A stretch of DNA of 29,668 nucleotides, taken from assembly GCA_034437075.1 (NCBI GenBank), contig DAOTVD010000329.1, positions 1 through 29,668 on the forward strand, given 5' to 3'. The position numbers and the translations under genes were made by a program. The notes beneath the pieces are model-generated. The model saw only the letters and a list, made by a program, of their open reading frames with translations, was not told the origin of the DNA and did no database searches. Of this stretch, positions 7,554 to 16,012 are shown in pieces. The stretch is from DAOTVD01 sp034437075 (GTDB lineage Bacteria > Chloroflexota > Anaerolineae > Aggregatilineales > J027). Position 1 is the stretch's first letter. Each line of letters starts with the position of its first letter.

Positions 7554-9152
7554 ATGCTGACCGTGGAAGCATTACACCGTCACATCTTCCCGTTGGATAC
7601 CCAAATTATTGCAGGCCAAAGCGGCCTAAAGCGCCGTATTGGGTGGGTCGCGCGCCTTAGCGATGGCTTTCACCTCGATCCTGCCGACCTGATTTTGGCC
7701 GGCGGCACAGTCGATGCTGATGCCATCACCGAATTTGCCCAGGCCGGCGCAGCAGGGCTGGTGGTCGATTACCGCCCCAATACCGTGACCATCGCCCAAG
7801 CCGATCTCGTCAATTTTCCTATTTTACTGTTGCCCGAAGGCGTGCGCATGCGCGATGTCGAGCGCGCGTTGACCAACGCCTTGTTGCAACACGAAGCCGG
7901 CCAGGCAGACGTGATCGAACGCAACCATGAAACATTGCTGCGTTTGCTCGTGGATAACAAAGGCGCCGAAGAAATCATCCGCACCCTGGCGCGCCTGACG
8001 AACAAAGTCTCTGTCTTGCAAGATAAGCGCCTGCGCATTCTGGGCTCTAGCGTACCGCCCGCCATGTTAGAAGATTGGCGCGCTTTAGAAGAACGCTTGT
8101 TGCACTTTTCCGCCCTGCCCGAAGTATTGCGCGACCGCCATCGCCTGAACGAACAACCGTCCTCCTTAATGCAAAATCTCACGCTAGATGACGGCGCCGA
8201 ACTGCATCGGCTTATCGCCCCGGTGGTATCTGGCGGCGTGGGGCGTGGCTTCGTATCACTCATCGGCTACCCAGATGACTTCAGCACTGGTGACTATGCA
8301 ATCATCGAATATGCCGCACTGATGTGCGCGTTGGAAATGCTCAAGGCCAAGGCGGTCAGCGAAACCGAAAAGCGCCTGCGCGGCGATTTTCTGGATAATA
8401 TCATCGCGGGCGAATGGCGCGAAGACGAAATCCAAGATCAAATCGTCCGCTTGCGTCACGACATCATGGCCCCACATGTGTTGTTGGTGGCCCGCTGGCG
8501 CGGCGATGTGCACCCGTCCATCCGCCGCCTGGAAACGTTGGCTAACGGCATCATCAAAGTGAACCATCTGCGCGCTCTGGTGCGCCAATATGGCGAAGAA
8601 ATCCGCATCTTTTATCGCAGTGAAGAAGACAATCTCTCGCGCGAAGGGCGCCGCCTAGCCGAAATGATGATCCAAGAAGGGGCCCGCGAATACCCCAATT
8701 CGGCCATCGCGATTGGGATTGGCCCCGTGGCGGAGAATCTGCGCCAATGGCGCGCCTCATACCTAGATGCCGCCGCAGCGGCGGATTTCGCGCGCATGAC
8801 CAACGCCAACCATCCCCTCGATTCGCGCGAGATTGGCGTCTATCGTTTTCTATCGGCCCCCGCTAACCGCGAGGCCCTACGCACGTTGCGGGATGACATC
8901 TTGGGCGATCTGCTGGAATACGACCAACGCCACGGGGGCGATTTACTGCGCACCCTGGAAGGCTTTTTCAACACCAACGGCCACCTAACCCAAACCGCCG
9001 AAGCCTTGCACATCCACCGCAATACATTACAATACCGCCTCAACCGAATTAGCGAACTCACCCAACTCGATATGTCCCAACCGGATACCCGCTTGGCCAT
9101 CCAACTGGCAGTGAAGGCTAAACGTTTACTTGACGGAGAATTGCAGCCTTAA
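7554..9152 (+). CDS. PucR/CdaR-type transcriptional regulator (upstream of gltB)
   Basis: A 532-residue regulator with the PucR family layout. The N-terminal purine-catabolism-regulator-like ligand domain (starting MLTVEALHRHIFPLDTQIIAG, with VGWVARLSD-like and LILAGGT elements) covers about the first 130 residues. A central GAF/GGDEF-like region follows. The C-terminal helix-turn-helix (FFNTNGHLTQTAEALHIHRN, then TLQYRLNRI) lies at about 470-515. The ATG at 7554 is chosen because the conserved domain begins there; an in-frame start at 7416 would add 46 unconserved residues that cross the promoter region. Position directly before gltB suggests control of nitrogen assimilation. The related Bacillus PucR senses purine catabolites; the ligand here is unknown. 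Confidence 0.88.
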   Translation: MLTVEALHRHIFPLDTQIIAGQSGLKRRIGWVARLSDGFHLDPADLILAGGTVDADAITEFAQAGAAGLVVDYRPNTVTIAQADLVNFPILLLPEGVRMRDVERALTNALLQHEAGQADVIERNHETLLRLLVDNKGAEEIIRTLARLTNKVSVLQDKRLRILGSSVPPAMLEDWRALEERLLHFSALPEVLRDRHRLNEQPSSLMQNLTLDDGAELHRLIAPVVSGGVGRGFVSLIGYPDDFSTGDYAIIEYAALMCALEMLKAKAVSETEKRLRGDFLDNIIAGEWREDEIQDQIVRLRHDIMAPHVLLVARWRGDVHPSIRRLETLANGIIKVNHLRALVRQYGEEIRIFYRSEEDNLSREGRRLAEMMIQEGAREYPNSAIAIGIGPVAENLRQWRASYLDAAAAADFARMTNANHPLDSREIGVYRFLSAPANREALRTLRDDILGDLLEYDQRHGGDLLRTLEGFFNTNGHLTQTAEALHIHRNTLQYRLNRISELTQLDMSQPDTRLAIQLAVKAKRLLDGELQP

Positions 9153-9213
9153 GGGTATTTGGCATTTTTGACAACTTCGAAGAGCATTTCCATCGTTTAC
9201 TCTGGCAACTTAG

Positions 9214-9257
9214 ACAATTTGCACTAACCATTCAGCAAAAACATTGGTGCAAATTGT
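9214..9257. promoter_or_regulatory. Perfect 11-bp inverted repeat in the gltB promoter region
   Basis: ACAATTTGCAC (9214-9224) and GTGCAAATTGT (9247-9257) are perfect inverted copies with centres 33 bp apart, about three helical turns. A -10-like TATAAC (9257-9262) abuts the second arm. The arrangement looks like a two-site operator for a dimeric or tetrameric regulator, most likely one of the two flanking PucR proteins. A long RNA hairpin is possible but the 22-nt AT-rich loop argues for a DNA site. Confidence 0.6.
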
Positions 9258-9281
9258 ATAACCTCACCCCCCGCGCCTTAG

Positions 9282-9293
9282 ATACATTTGTAT
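9282..9293. repeat. Short palindrome in the gltB leader
   Basis: ATACA and TGTAT flank a TT centre in a 12-bp palindrome between the large dyad and the gltB start. It could be an accessory regulator site. It is short enough to occur by chance. Confidence 0.25.
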
Positions 9294-9303
9294 GTAATGA
9301 CGA

Positions 9304-9332
9304 ATGGTGATGGATAGAGCAATCCACACCAT
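9304..9332 (+). promoter_or_regulatory. Hairpin in the gltB 5' leader
   Basis: ATGGTG pairs with CACCAT and GGAT with ATCC around an AGAGCA loop, with a small asymmetric internal loop (AT versus A). It lies about 70 nt before the gltB start, beyond the -10-like box, so it would be in the transcript. It does not resemble a glutamine riboswitch that I can recognise. Confidence 0.3.
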
Positions 9333-9400
9333 CGGCAGTTATATCATCAGGGGGTGTAATTGCCTACCACATTCATCATAGATGGGGAGATGAACCAGAT

Positions 9401-12400
9401 ATGTCAATTCCACCAATTCGTACGGATACACCACCGCATGAACCTTACGGCCCAGAACACGATGCCTGCGCAATTTATTTGAGCGTTCGCAAACGCGGCG
9501 AAGGCACCTATGGCACACTCAAGCGCGCGCTTGGCGCCCTGGGACATATGGGCCATCGTACCGGGTTCGTGGATGGCGAAGGCGACGGCGCCGGCGTTCA
9601 GACCGATATCCCGCGCGTTATCTGGGCACAGCGCCTTGTGCAAGCGGGTTTGCGCTCTAGCCTAGCCACCGATCCGCGTTTCTGGGTCGGGCATGTTTTC
9701 ATTCCGTTGGATGCTGACTTGCAACACATTAGCGACCAGATCAGCCGCCACATGAACGGCGCGGGGCTAAACTTACTCATCCAACAACCCGGGCTTACCC
9801 ACCCGAATGCGCTAGGGCGCCTGGCCCGCCAACAAGCGCCCACCTTTTGGCAGATCGCCGGTTGCGCGCTCGATTACCCCGACAGCGCCGCCACGGAGAT
9901 GGCCTTGTTCCGCGTTATGCACGAAATGGAAGTCGAATTACCCATCCACTTTGCATCCCTCGGCTGCCATTCTGTGGTCTACAAAGCACGCGGCTCTGTC
10001 GAAACGCTCTCGCGCTTCTACCCAGACTTACAAGCGCGTAATTTTGACACGGGGATGGCGCTGTGCCATGCACGCTTCTCCACCAACACCGTATCTATTT
10101 TCGAACGTGTGCAACCCTTTCATTTATTAGGGCACAATGGCGAATTCAACACGATCAGCCGCTTCCGGCAAGAAGCTATGCAAATCGGTGCCTTGCTAGA
10201 CCCCGGCAATTCGGACTCGCAAGACATCGACCGGGCACTGCATACCTTGTGCCTGGAACACGGGCTGGATTTGATCGAAGCCATGGAACTCATCCTGCCG
10301 CCTGTGCCGCATGAAGTCGAACATTTCTCGCCTGCATTACGCGGGGTTTACACGAAAATGCGCCAAGCCTTCGGCCCATACGCGCAAGGCCCCTCCGCCG
10401 TCATCGCGCGCATGGGTGATATGGTCGTCGCGAGCGTGGATGCGCTCGGCTTGCGCCCACTATGGTTTATGGAAACCGAAAAAGAATTTATCTTTAGCTC
10501 CGAACGCGGCGCGATTCCGTTGGACAATATGGTGCGCGAGCCGCGTGCGCTAGCGCCGGGCGAGAAGGTCGCACTGAAGGTCATTCGCGGCCAAGCCGTG
10601 GAGGTGTTCGAACACAGCCACATCCGCAACCACGTCATGAATTGGAGCTTTCAGCGCGAAGCGCCCCGCCTGGCCGAGCGCTATTGGTCTGGCTACGAAT
10701 ACAATCGGCCCGAAGTGACCTTCCCGCCCCCGGATACGACACTCGGCGCAGGTGGAGCCAAAACAACGGCGCCCCCGGTCGGCCCGACATCACCCATTGG
10801 GATGGTTCCCGGCAATGCACCGGCCAACGACCCCGTGCTCGACCCCGCGCCAGCGGTGGCCGCCGTGGCGGACATGCCCCACTTCGGCGCCGGGCGCGAA
10901 CTGGATACAGCGGTTTTCGCCGCCACAGGCTGGAACCGCGAACAAATGCAAGAACTCGAATCGCTGGCCAGCGTAGGTAAAGACCTCGTCGGCTCGTTGG
11001 GCTACGATGGCCCGCTGGCTGTGCTCAGCAAAAACCGCGTCAACCTGGCTGACTTCTATAAAGAAACCGTAGCGGTCGTCACCAACCCGGCCATTGACCG
11101 CGAACGCGAAAGCGAAGCCTTCTCCACCCGCACACTCATCGGCGCCCGCCCGCCCATCTCCGAAGCACCGAACCCCAACGATTTGCTCGTAACATTAGAG
11201 ACGCCGATCCTACCGGGTGGGCATCCCTGGCTAGGCGGGCCGGAAATCGCACATGATGTCGCCGAAGCGCTGGGCACCGTAACCATTGAGCAACTCGTGA
11301 TGCAGTTTGACGCGCGTGAGGCGTTTGCGCTGCTCAGCTTGGGCGTCTACCCAGATGAAACCGTGCAAAGCGCGTTGCAACGCCTGGCCGACCATGCTGT
11401 GTTGGCCGTGCGCGAAGGCGCTCAACTCTTGCTGTTGGATGATAGCGAGACGCTAGAGGAAGGCTACGGTTGGCTCGATCCGCTCATGGCCGTTTCCGTC
11501 ATCGATAATGCCTTGCGCGATGCGCCTAACGCCCCGGTCAATCTACGCCGCCGGGCGGGGCTGGTCGTGCGTAGCGCAAGCATCCGCAACCTACACGATA
11601 TGATGGCCCTGTATGGGTTTGGCGCGGACGCTATGAACCCCTATGCCATGCTCGGCGTGGCCATTGGGGCCGGAAAAGGCTCCACAACGCTGATAACCGA
11701 CCCCGAAGAACTGGCCGATACGCAACGCCGCGTCATTCGCTTGTTGTCCAAAGGGCTAGAAAAAGTCACCAGCACGATAGGCTGCCATGAATTACGCGGT
11801 TACGGGCGGGTCATGAGTTCAATTGGCCTAGCGCCCGATGTCGCCGAGGTGCTGGAAGCGCCGAATTACTTCGGTAGTAACGAGGTCGGCTGGACGTGGA
11901 ACCGCATGAACGAAGAAGCCGCCGTCCGCGCGGCGGAGCTACGCGGCGAGAGCAAAGCCAGCCTAGCCCGTGTGGATCGCTTCTATCCGAAATTCTGGAA
12001 AAAAGCCGAGGCCGTCGCGCTGGGCGAACTGAGCCTAGATGAATTTATTGAGATTTATCGCGACCTGAGCGAAAAAGTCCCGGTCGCGCTACGGCATACG
12101 TTGGGTTTAAAGCATGTCGAAAGTGATCTAACGCCCGATGATGTCAATATTGGCATTGGTGACCACGATTTACCCTTCCTCATCACGGCTATGTCGTATG
12201 GCTCGCAAGGTGAATTGGCCTATCGCGCCTATGCCGAAGCTGCCGCGCAACTTAATATGCTGTGCATCAATGGCGAGGGCGGCGAATTGCCTGACATGCT
12301 GCACAAATATACGCCCAATCGCGGGCAACAAGTCGCTAGTGGGCGGTTTGGCGTCAATGCGGACTTCCTGAATAGTGGCGTCGTCATCGAGATCAAGATC

Positions 12401-14116
12401 GGCCAGGGTGCCAAACCGGGCGAAGGCGGCATGCTGCCAGGGTATAAAGTCAACGCGAAGGTTGCCAACGCGCGCCACACGACCCCTGGCGTCCCGTTGA
12501 TCTCGCCCAACAACAACCACGACATCTATTCAATTGAAGACCTCGGCCAGATCATCGAAGAACTAAAAACGGTCAATCCTTACGCGCGCGTCAGCGTGAA
12601 AATTCCGGTGGTGCCGGGCGTGGGGGTCATCGCCGTGGGCGTGGCCAAAGCGGGCGCGGACATCATCGCGCTGACGGGCTACGACGGCGCGACCGGCGCG
12701 GCGCGGCGCCATGCGTTGCACTACGTCGGCCTGCCCTCCGAAATCGGCGTCACCCAAGCACATCGGGCGCTGGTGAATGCCGGGCTACGGCATCGCGTCG
12801 AGCTATGGGTGGATGGCGGCATGAAAACTGGCCTGGACGCCATGAAGATGATCTTGCTGGGCGCCAACCGGGTGGGCTATGCCACCATGGCCATGGTCGC
12901 GATGGGCTGCACCATCTGCCGCAAATGCCACGAAGGCACCTGCCATGTGGGCATCACAACCCACATCGAAACCAAAGAAGAAGCCGATGAAAAAGGGCTG
13001 AAAAGCTTCGTACCGCGCGAATACGATGCCTCGGTGCATGGTATGATCAACATCTTCAATGCGTTGGGCGAAGAACTACGGCGCCTGACTGCCCAATTGG
13101 GCGCTACGCATCTACAAGACCTGGTAGGCCGCGCCGATCTGCTCGAACAAATCTTGTGCAAAGACATGGTCGATCTCTCCGCGATGCTCGTTCCCGCTCC
13201 GGCACGGCCACGTTTGGCCAGCGAACCGGGCGTCGGGCGCCGCCTGACCCGCCCGCGCAACAATCTGACGACCATGATCACCAACTTGATGCTGGCTGCC
13301 GTGGAAGATGGCGAACGCGAAGTCACCTATCAGGACGAAGTTATGGCGCAAGATCGCGCGTTGGGCGCGCACCTGGCCGGGGAGATCATGCGCAATAAAG
13401 ACGTGCTAGCCGATTTTGACCTGCTGCATCTGCACTTCACCCCTTCCGCCATTGGCGGCAATGGCTTTGCGGCCTTCACCACCGAGAAAATGGATATGCT
13501 CGTAGAGGGCGGCTCGCAGGATGGCACGGCCAAGAGCATGAACGCCGGACGAGTGGCCATCATGAAAGGACTGAACTTCTCCGGCACACGCCTGGATGGC
13601 AACGTCGGCAAGAGTTTCGCCTACGGTGCGCAAGGCGGCTTGATCATCGTGCAAGGCGGCGCGGACTCGCGCGCGTGCATCCGGCTTTCTGGCGCAGATG
13701 TCGTCTTTGGGGGCGAGATCACCGAACGCATTGACGACTCGCTAGGGGTTTCTGGCACGCATGCCAACCTGAAAGGCTTCGCCTGCGAGTACATGACCTC
13801 GGGCCGTGTGCTCGTGATGGGTGACATCGGCCCATATGCCTGCGCCGGGATGACCGGCGGCATCGTGTACCAACATCTAAGCCCCGAATTGGGCTACGAT
13901 ACCGCCGCCGTGCAACGGCGCTTGGCCAAAGGCGCCAACGTGACGATCAAACCCGTCGAAGCGGACGACCTGCCCCAAATTGGTGAATTGTTGGGACACT
14001 ACATCAACGCCCTAGAACGCACAGATCAATATGACATCGCCGACCGCATCCGGGCCCTGCTACAGCCCTCTGTGCTGAACCGCCGCTTTGTCAAGATTAT
14101 GCCGATCCTGAACTAA
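9401..14116 (+). CDS. gltB: Glutamate synthase large subunit, divergent
   Basis: Glutamate synthase converts glutamine and 2-oxoglutarate to two glutamates. The 1571-residue protein has all the family domains in order. A class II glutaminase domain has nucleophile C23 after a short propeptide (HDACAIYL), plus HARFSTNT and GHNGEFNT. A central domain follows (GFGADAMNPYAML). The FMN/2-oxoglutarate barrel shows GEGGE, QVASGRFGV, GAKPGEGGMLPG and LTGYDGATGAA, and the 3Fe-4S cysteines are C1170, C1176 and C1181. The C-terminal GXGXG helix starts near 1300. A Pro/Ala-rich linker (about 441-495) separates glutaminase and central domains. The FMN barrel lacks the long insertion of ferredoxin-type enzymes between GEGGE and SGRFGV. 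No gltD is nearby, so the electron donor is unclear. GGGGAG lies 10-15 nt before the ATG. Confidence 0.93.
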   Translation: MSIPPIRTDTPPHEPYGPEHDACAIYLSVRKRGEGTYGTLKRALGALGHMGHRTGFVDGEGDGAGVQTDIPRVIWAQRLVQAGLRSSLATDPRFWVGHVFIPLDADLQHISDQISRHMNGAGLNLLIQQPGLTHPNALGRLARQQAPTFWQIAGCALDYPDSAATEMALFRVMHEMEVELPIHFASLGCHSVVYKARGSVETLSRFYPDLQARNFDTGMALCHARFSTNTVSIFERVQPFHLLGHNGEFNTISRFRQEAMQIGALLDPGNSDSQDIDRALHTLCLEHGLDLIEAMELILPPVPHEVEHFSPALRGVYTKMRQAFGPYAQGPSAVIARMGDMVVASVDALGLRPLWFMETEKEFIFSSERGAIPLDNMVREPRALAPGEKVALKVIRGQAVEVFEHSHIRNHVMNWSFQREAPRLAERYWSGYEYNRPEVTFPPPDTTLGAGGAKTTAPPVGPTSPIGMVPGNAPANDPVLDPAPAVAAVADMPHFGAGRELDTAVFAATGWNREQMQELESLASVGKDLVGSLGYDGPLAVLSKNRVNLADFYKETVAVVTNPAIDRERESEAFSTRTLIGARPPISEAPNPNDLLVTLETPILPGGHPWLGGPEIAHDVAEALGTVTIEQLVMQFDAREAFALLSLGVYPDETVQSALQRLADHAVLAVREGAQLLLLDDSETLEEGYGWLDPLMAVSVIDNALRDAPNAPVNLRRRAGLVVRSASIRNLHDMMALYGFGADAMNPYAMLGVAIGAGKGSTTLITDPEELADTQRRVIRLLSKGLEKVTSTIGCHELRGYGRVMSSIGLAPDVAEVLEAPNYFGSNEVGWTWNRMNEEAAVRAAELRGESKASLARVDRFYPKFWKKAEAVALGELSLDEFIEIYRDLSEKVPVALRHTLGLKHVESDLTPDDVNIGIGDHDLPFLITAMSYGSQGELAYRAYAEAAAQLNMLCINGEGGELPDMLHKYTPNRGQQVASGRFGVNADFLNSGVVIEIKIGQGAKPGEGGMLPGYKVNAKVANARHTTPGVPLISPNNNHDIYSIEDLGQIIEELKTVNPYARVSVKIPVVPGVGVIAVGVAKAGADIIALTGYDGATGAARRHALHYVGLPSEIGVTQAHRALVNAGLRHRVELWVDGGMKTGLDAMKMILLGANRVGYATMAMVAMGCTICRKCHEGTCHVGITTHIETKEEADEKGLKSFVPREYDASVHGMINIFNALGEELRRLTAQLGATHLQDLVGRADLLEQILCKDMVDLSAMLVPAPARPRLASEPGVGRRLTRPRNNLTTMITNLMLAAVEDGEREVTYQDEVMAQDRALGAHLAGEIMRNKDVLADFDLLHLHFTPSAIGGNGFAAFTTEKMDMLVEGGSQDGTAKSMNAGRVAIMKGLNFSGTRLDGNVGKSFAYGAQGGLIIVQGGADSRACIRLSGADVVFGGEITERIDDSLGVSGTHANLKGFACEYMTSGRVLVMGDIGPYACAGMTGGIVYQHLSPELGYDTAAVQRRLAKGANVTIKPVEADDLPQIGELLGHYINALERTDQYDIADRIRALLQPSVLNRRFVKIMPILN

Positions 14117-14131
14117 GAAAGAGCGCACACT

Positions 14132-15781
14132 ATGGCCGTTGCTGTATTCCCTCAACCGTCGGTCAGCTTGCATAAGCTGATCCAACATGCCTTACCAGCG
14201 GGCAGTCGCCTTGTCAGCGGCAGCCCGGAAGTCCAAATCTCGTGGGCGCGCATGCTCAAAAGCCAGGCCGTGACGACCTCCGGCCCGCAGCCGGGCGAAT
14301 TGGCCATCGTGCCCGCGACCACCATTGGCCGCCTGCGCGACCCAGGCCGCGAACTGGCCAAGATGATCGGCGCGCTGGCGCAAGTCCAAGCCCAGGCGGT
14401 CGGCATCCAGGGCGGCATTGATACGCAAACACTCGAAGCCGCCGCCGAAAATAATATCGCGGTCATCAGCCTGCCCCTAGAAGCCGAAGCCAGCCAGGTC
14501 GAGCGCGATATCGTGCGCCTGATCATGGATTCGCAAGCCCAATTGGAACTGCGCGCCAACGAACTGCAAGAGCACCTGATGCGCCATGCAATGAGCAATC
14601 GCGGCCTTTCGGCCATCGTGCGCGCTCTGGCGGAGAAAATCGGCAAGACGGTTATCGTCTACGATCGTTCGGGCCTGACGCTCGCGCGGGGTATGCCCCG
14701 CAATGGCAACGCCCGCTGGGAGCGCCAACTCGCCTTGCTGAACGATCATGAATTGGTGCAAGAGTTCGAACGAGTTTTCGCGCACCCCGCCGCCCATAAT
14801 TTCTGGCAGCATAACGGTCTGCTGGCCGCCCCGCTCACCAGCGAACGCCAGACCGCCGGGTACATCACCCTGCTGCTGGATGACCAGCTCGACGACTTCG
14901 ACGGCATCGCGCTACTACGTGGGGCGGCGGTATGCAGCATGGAGCTCGCCAAACAGCGCGCCGTGGAAGTCGCCATGGAGCGCGTGCGGGGTGACTGGGT
15001 GCAGGTTTGGCTCAGTAGCGGGCCGCTGGAAGACCCCGCGCTGGCCTTGCGCGCCGAGCGGAACGGCTTTCAGCATCACACGCTGTATTCCGTCGTGGTG
15101 TATCGTTGGGTCGCGCCGGAGGAAGTCTATCGTAGTGATAATTCTTTCACACCAGAGCAAATGACCGAGATCGTCCGCCAAGAATTGCGCTATCGGCGCA
15201 TCGATGGCATTGTGGGCCAATACGTCGACCGAACTGTGCTGCTCTTGCCCATAGACGACGCGCAGCATACCCTGCGCATGAAGCAAAACACCGAAGCCAT
15301 TCGCGGGCGCTTGCAAGAAATGGCCGCCTGCGGCGTCATCAACTGTGGCGTCGGGCGCGCGCGCGAAGGTCTGCGCGATCTGCGCGAGTCGTTTAAGGAA
15401 GCCGAAAAAGCCCTGGCCCTGAGCGACCAATTATGGAGCCATCCGCGCGTTACCTTCTTTGGCGACCTGAGCCTATATGAACTGTTGCTCTCGGTGAACC
15501 CCGAAGGGCTGCGCGCCTTCGCCACAAGCTGGCTGTCGGACATCGTCGCCTACGATCATCAGCACAAAAGTGAACTGCTCGAAACGCTGGATGCATACTT
15601 CAGCAGCAATGGCAACATGCGCCTAACGGCCAAAGAACTGAACATTCACCGCAATACCCTGGTCTATCGGCTAAACCGTATTGCAGAGATCACCCAACTG
15701 GATATGGACGACGCCAACGTGCATCTGAATTTGCACCTGGCCCTAAAGGCCAATCACTTATTGCAAACGTTTAATCTGTAA
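14132..15781 (+). CDS. PucR/CdaR-type transcriptional regulator (downstream of gltB)
   Basis: A 549-residue paralogue of the regulator upstream of gltB, with the same domain order. The PucR-like N-terminal domain (about 8-115; SVSLHKLIQHALPAGSRLVSG) is followed by a linker helix, a GAF/GGDEF-like middle (VIVYDRSGLTLARG near 175) and the C-terminal helix-turn-helix (FSSNGNMRLTAKELNIHRN, then TLVYRLNRIAEITQLDM, about 490-530). It starts 15 nt after gltB with a weak GAAAGAG site, so the two are surely one transcript; a strong terminator follows. This suggests feedback control of its own operon. The two regulators differ widely outside the HTH, so they probably sense different ligands. Confidence 0.87.
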   Translation: MAVAVFPQPSVSLHKLIQHALPAGSRLVSGSPEVQISWARMLKSQAVTTSGPQPGELAIVPATTIGRLRDPGRELAKMIGALAQVQAQAVGIQGGIDTQTLEAAAENNIAVISLPLEAEASQVERDIVRLIMDSQAQLELRANELQEHLMRHAMSNRGLSAIVRALAEKIGKTVIVYDRSGLTLARGMPRNGNARWERQLALLNDHELVQEFERVFAHPAAHNFWQHNGLLAAPLTSERQTAGYITLLLDDQLDDFDGIALLRGAAVCSMELAKQRAVEVAMERVRGDWVQVWLSSGPLEDPALALRAERNGFQHHTLYSVVVYRWVAPEEVYRSDNSFTPEQMTEIVRQELRYRRIDGIVGQYVDRTVLLLPIDDAQHTLRMKQNTEAIRGRLQEMAACGVINCGVGRAREGLRDLRESFKEAEKALALSDQLWSHPRVTFFGDLSLYELLLSVNPEGLRAFATSWLSDIVAYDHQHKSELLETLDAYFSSNGNMRLTAKELNIHRNTLVYRLNRIAEITQLDMDDANVHLNLHLALKANHLLQTFNL

Positions 15782-15809
15782 ATACCGCGTCCAGCGCCTC
15801 TGCTAGCAG

Positions 15810-15838
15810 ATGCCCCAACATGCTTGGGGCATTTTTTA
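15810..15838 (+). terminator. Intrinsic terminator after the gltB-pucR transcript
   Basis: A perfect 9-bp stem, ATGCCCCAA with TTGGGGCAT, closes a CATGC loop and is followed at once by a run of six T. It sits 29 nt after the stop of the second PucR gene. It separates the glutamate synthase transcript from the amt-PII unit. Confidence 0.9.
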
Positions 15839-15865
15839 TGCATCTTGTACAGCCTCACTGACTAA

Positions 15866-15881
15866 TTGGTATATGTGCCAA
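15866..15881. promoter_or_regulatory. Imperfect palindrome upstream of amt
   Basis: TTGGTATATGTGCCAA is a 16-bp imperfect dyad (TTGG/CCAA arms fully matched) about 130 nt before the amt start. It may be an operator for the amt promoter, perhaps for a PucR protein. A -35/-10 pair could not be assigned with confidence. Confidence 0.3.
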
Positions 15882-16012
15882 AAATACCCCCTAGATTATG
15901 GGGCTTCTCACGATGTTTATCCCTGTTGGCTGGCCTAGAATGGCAACCATTCGTTGATTACATGCAATTCGTTCATCTGTTTCGTATCTGAGTACAACGA
16001 GGGAGAAATGCT

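Noticed and set aside
9310..9381. 23-codon ORF in the gltB leader
   Set aside because: It has no Shine-Dalgarno and no notable codon content; a chance frame is more likely.
12221..12400. Ferredoxin-type glutamate synthase call for gltB
   Set aside because: The long loop insertion between GEGGE and SGRFGV that marks ferredoxin-type enzymes is missing.
15839..16012. Sigma-54 type promoter before amt
   Set aside because: TGGC elements occur but the GG to GC spacing does not fit the -24/-12 consensus.
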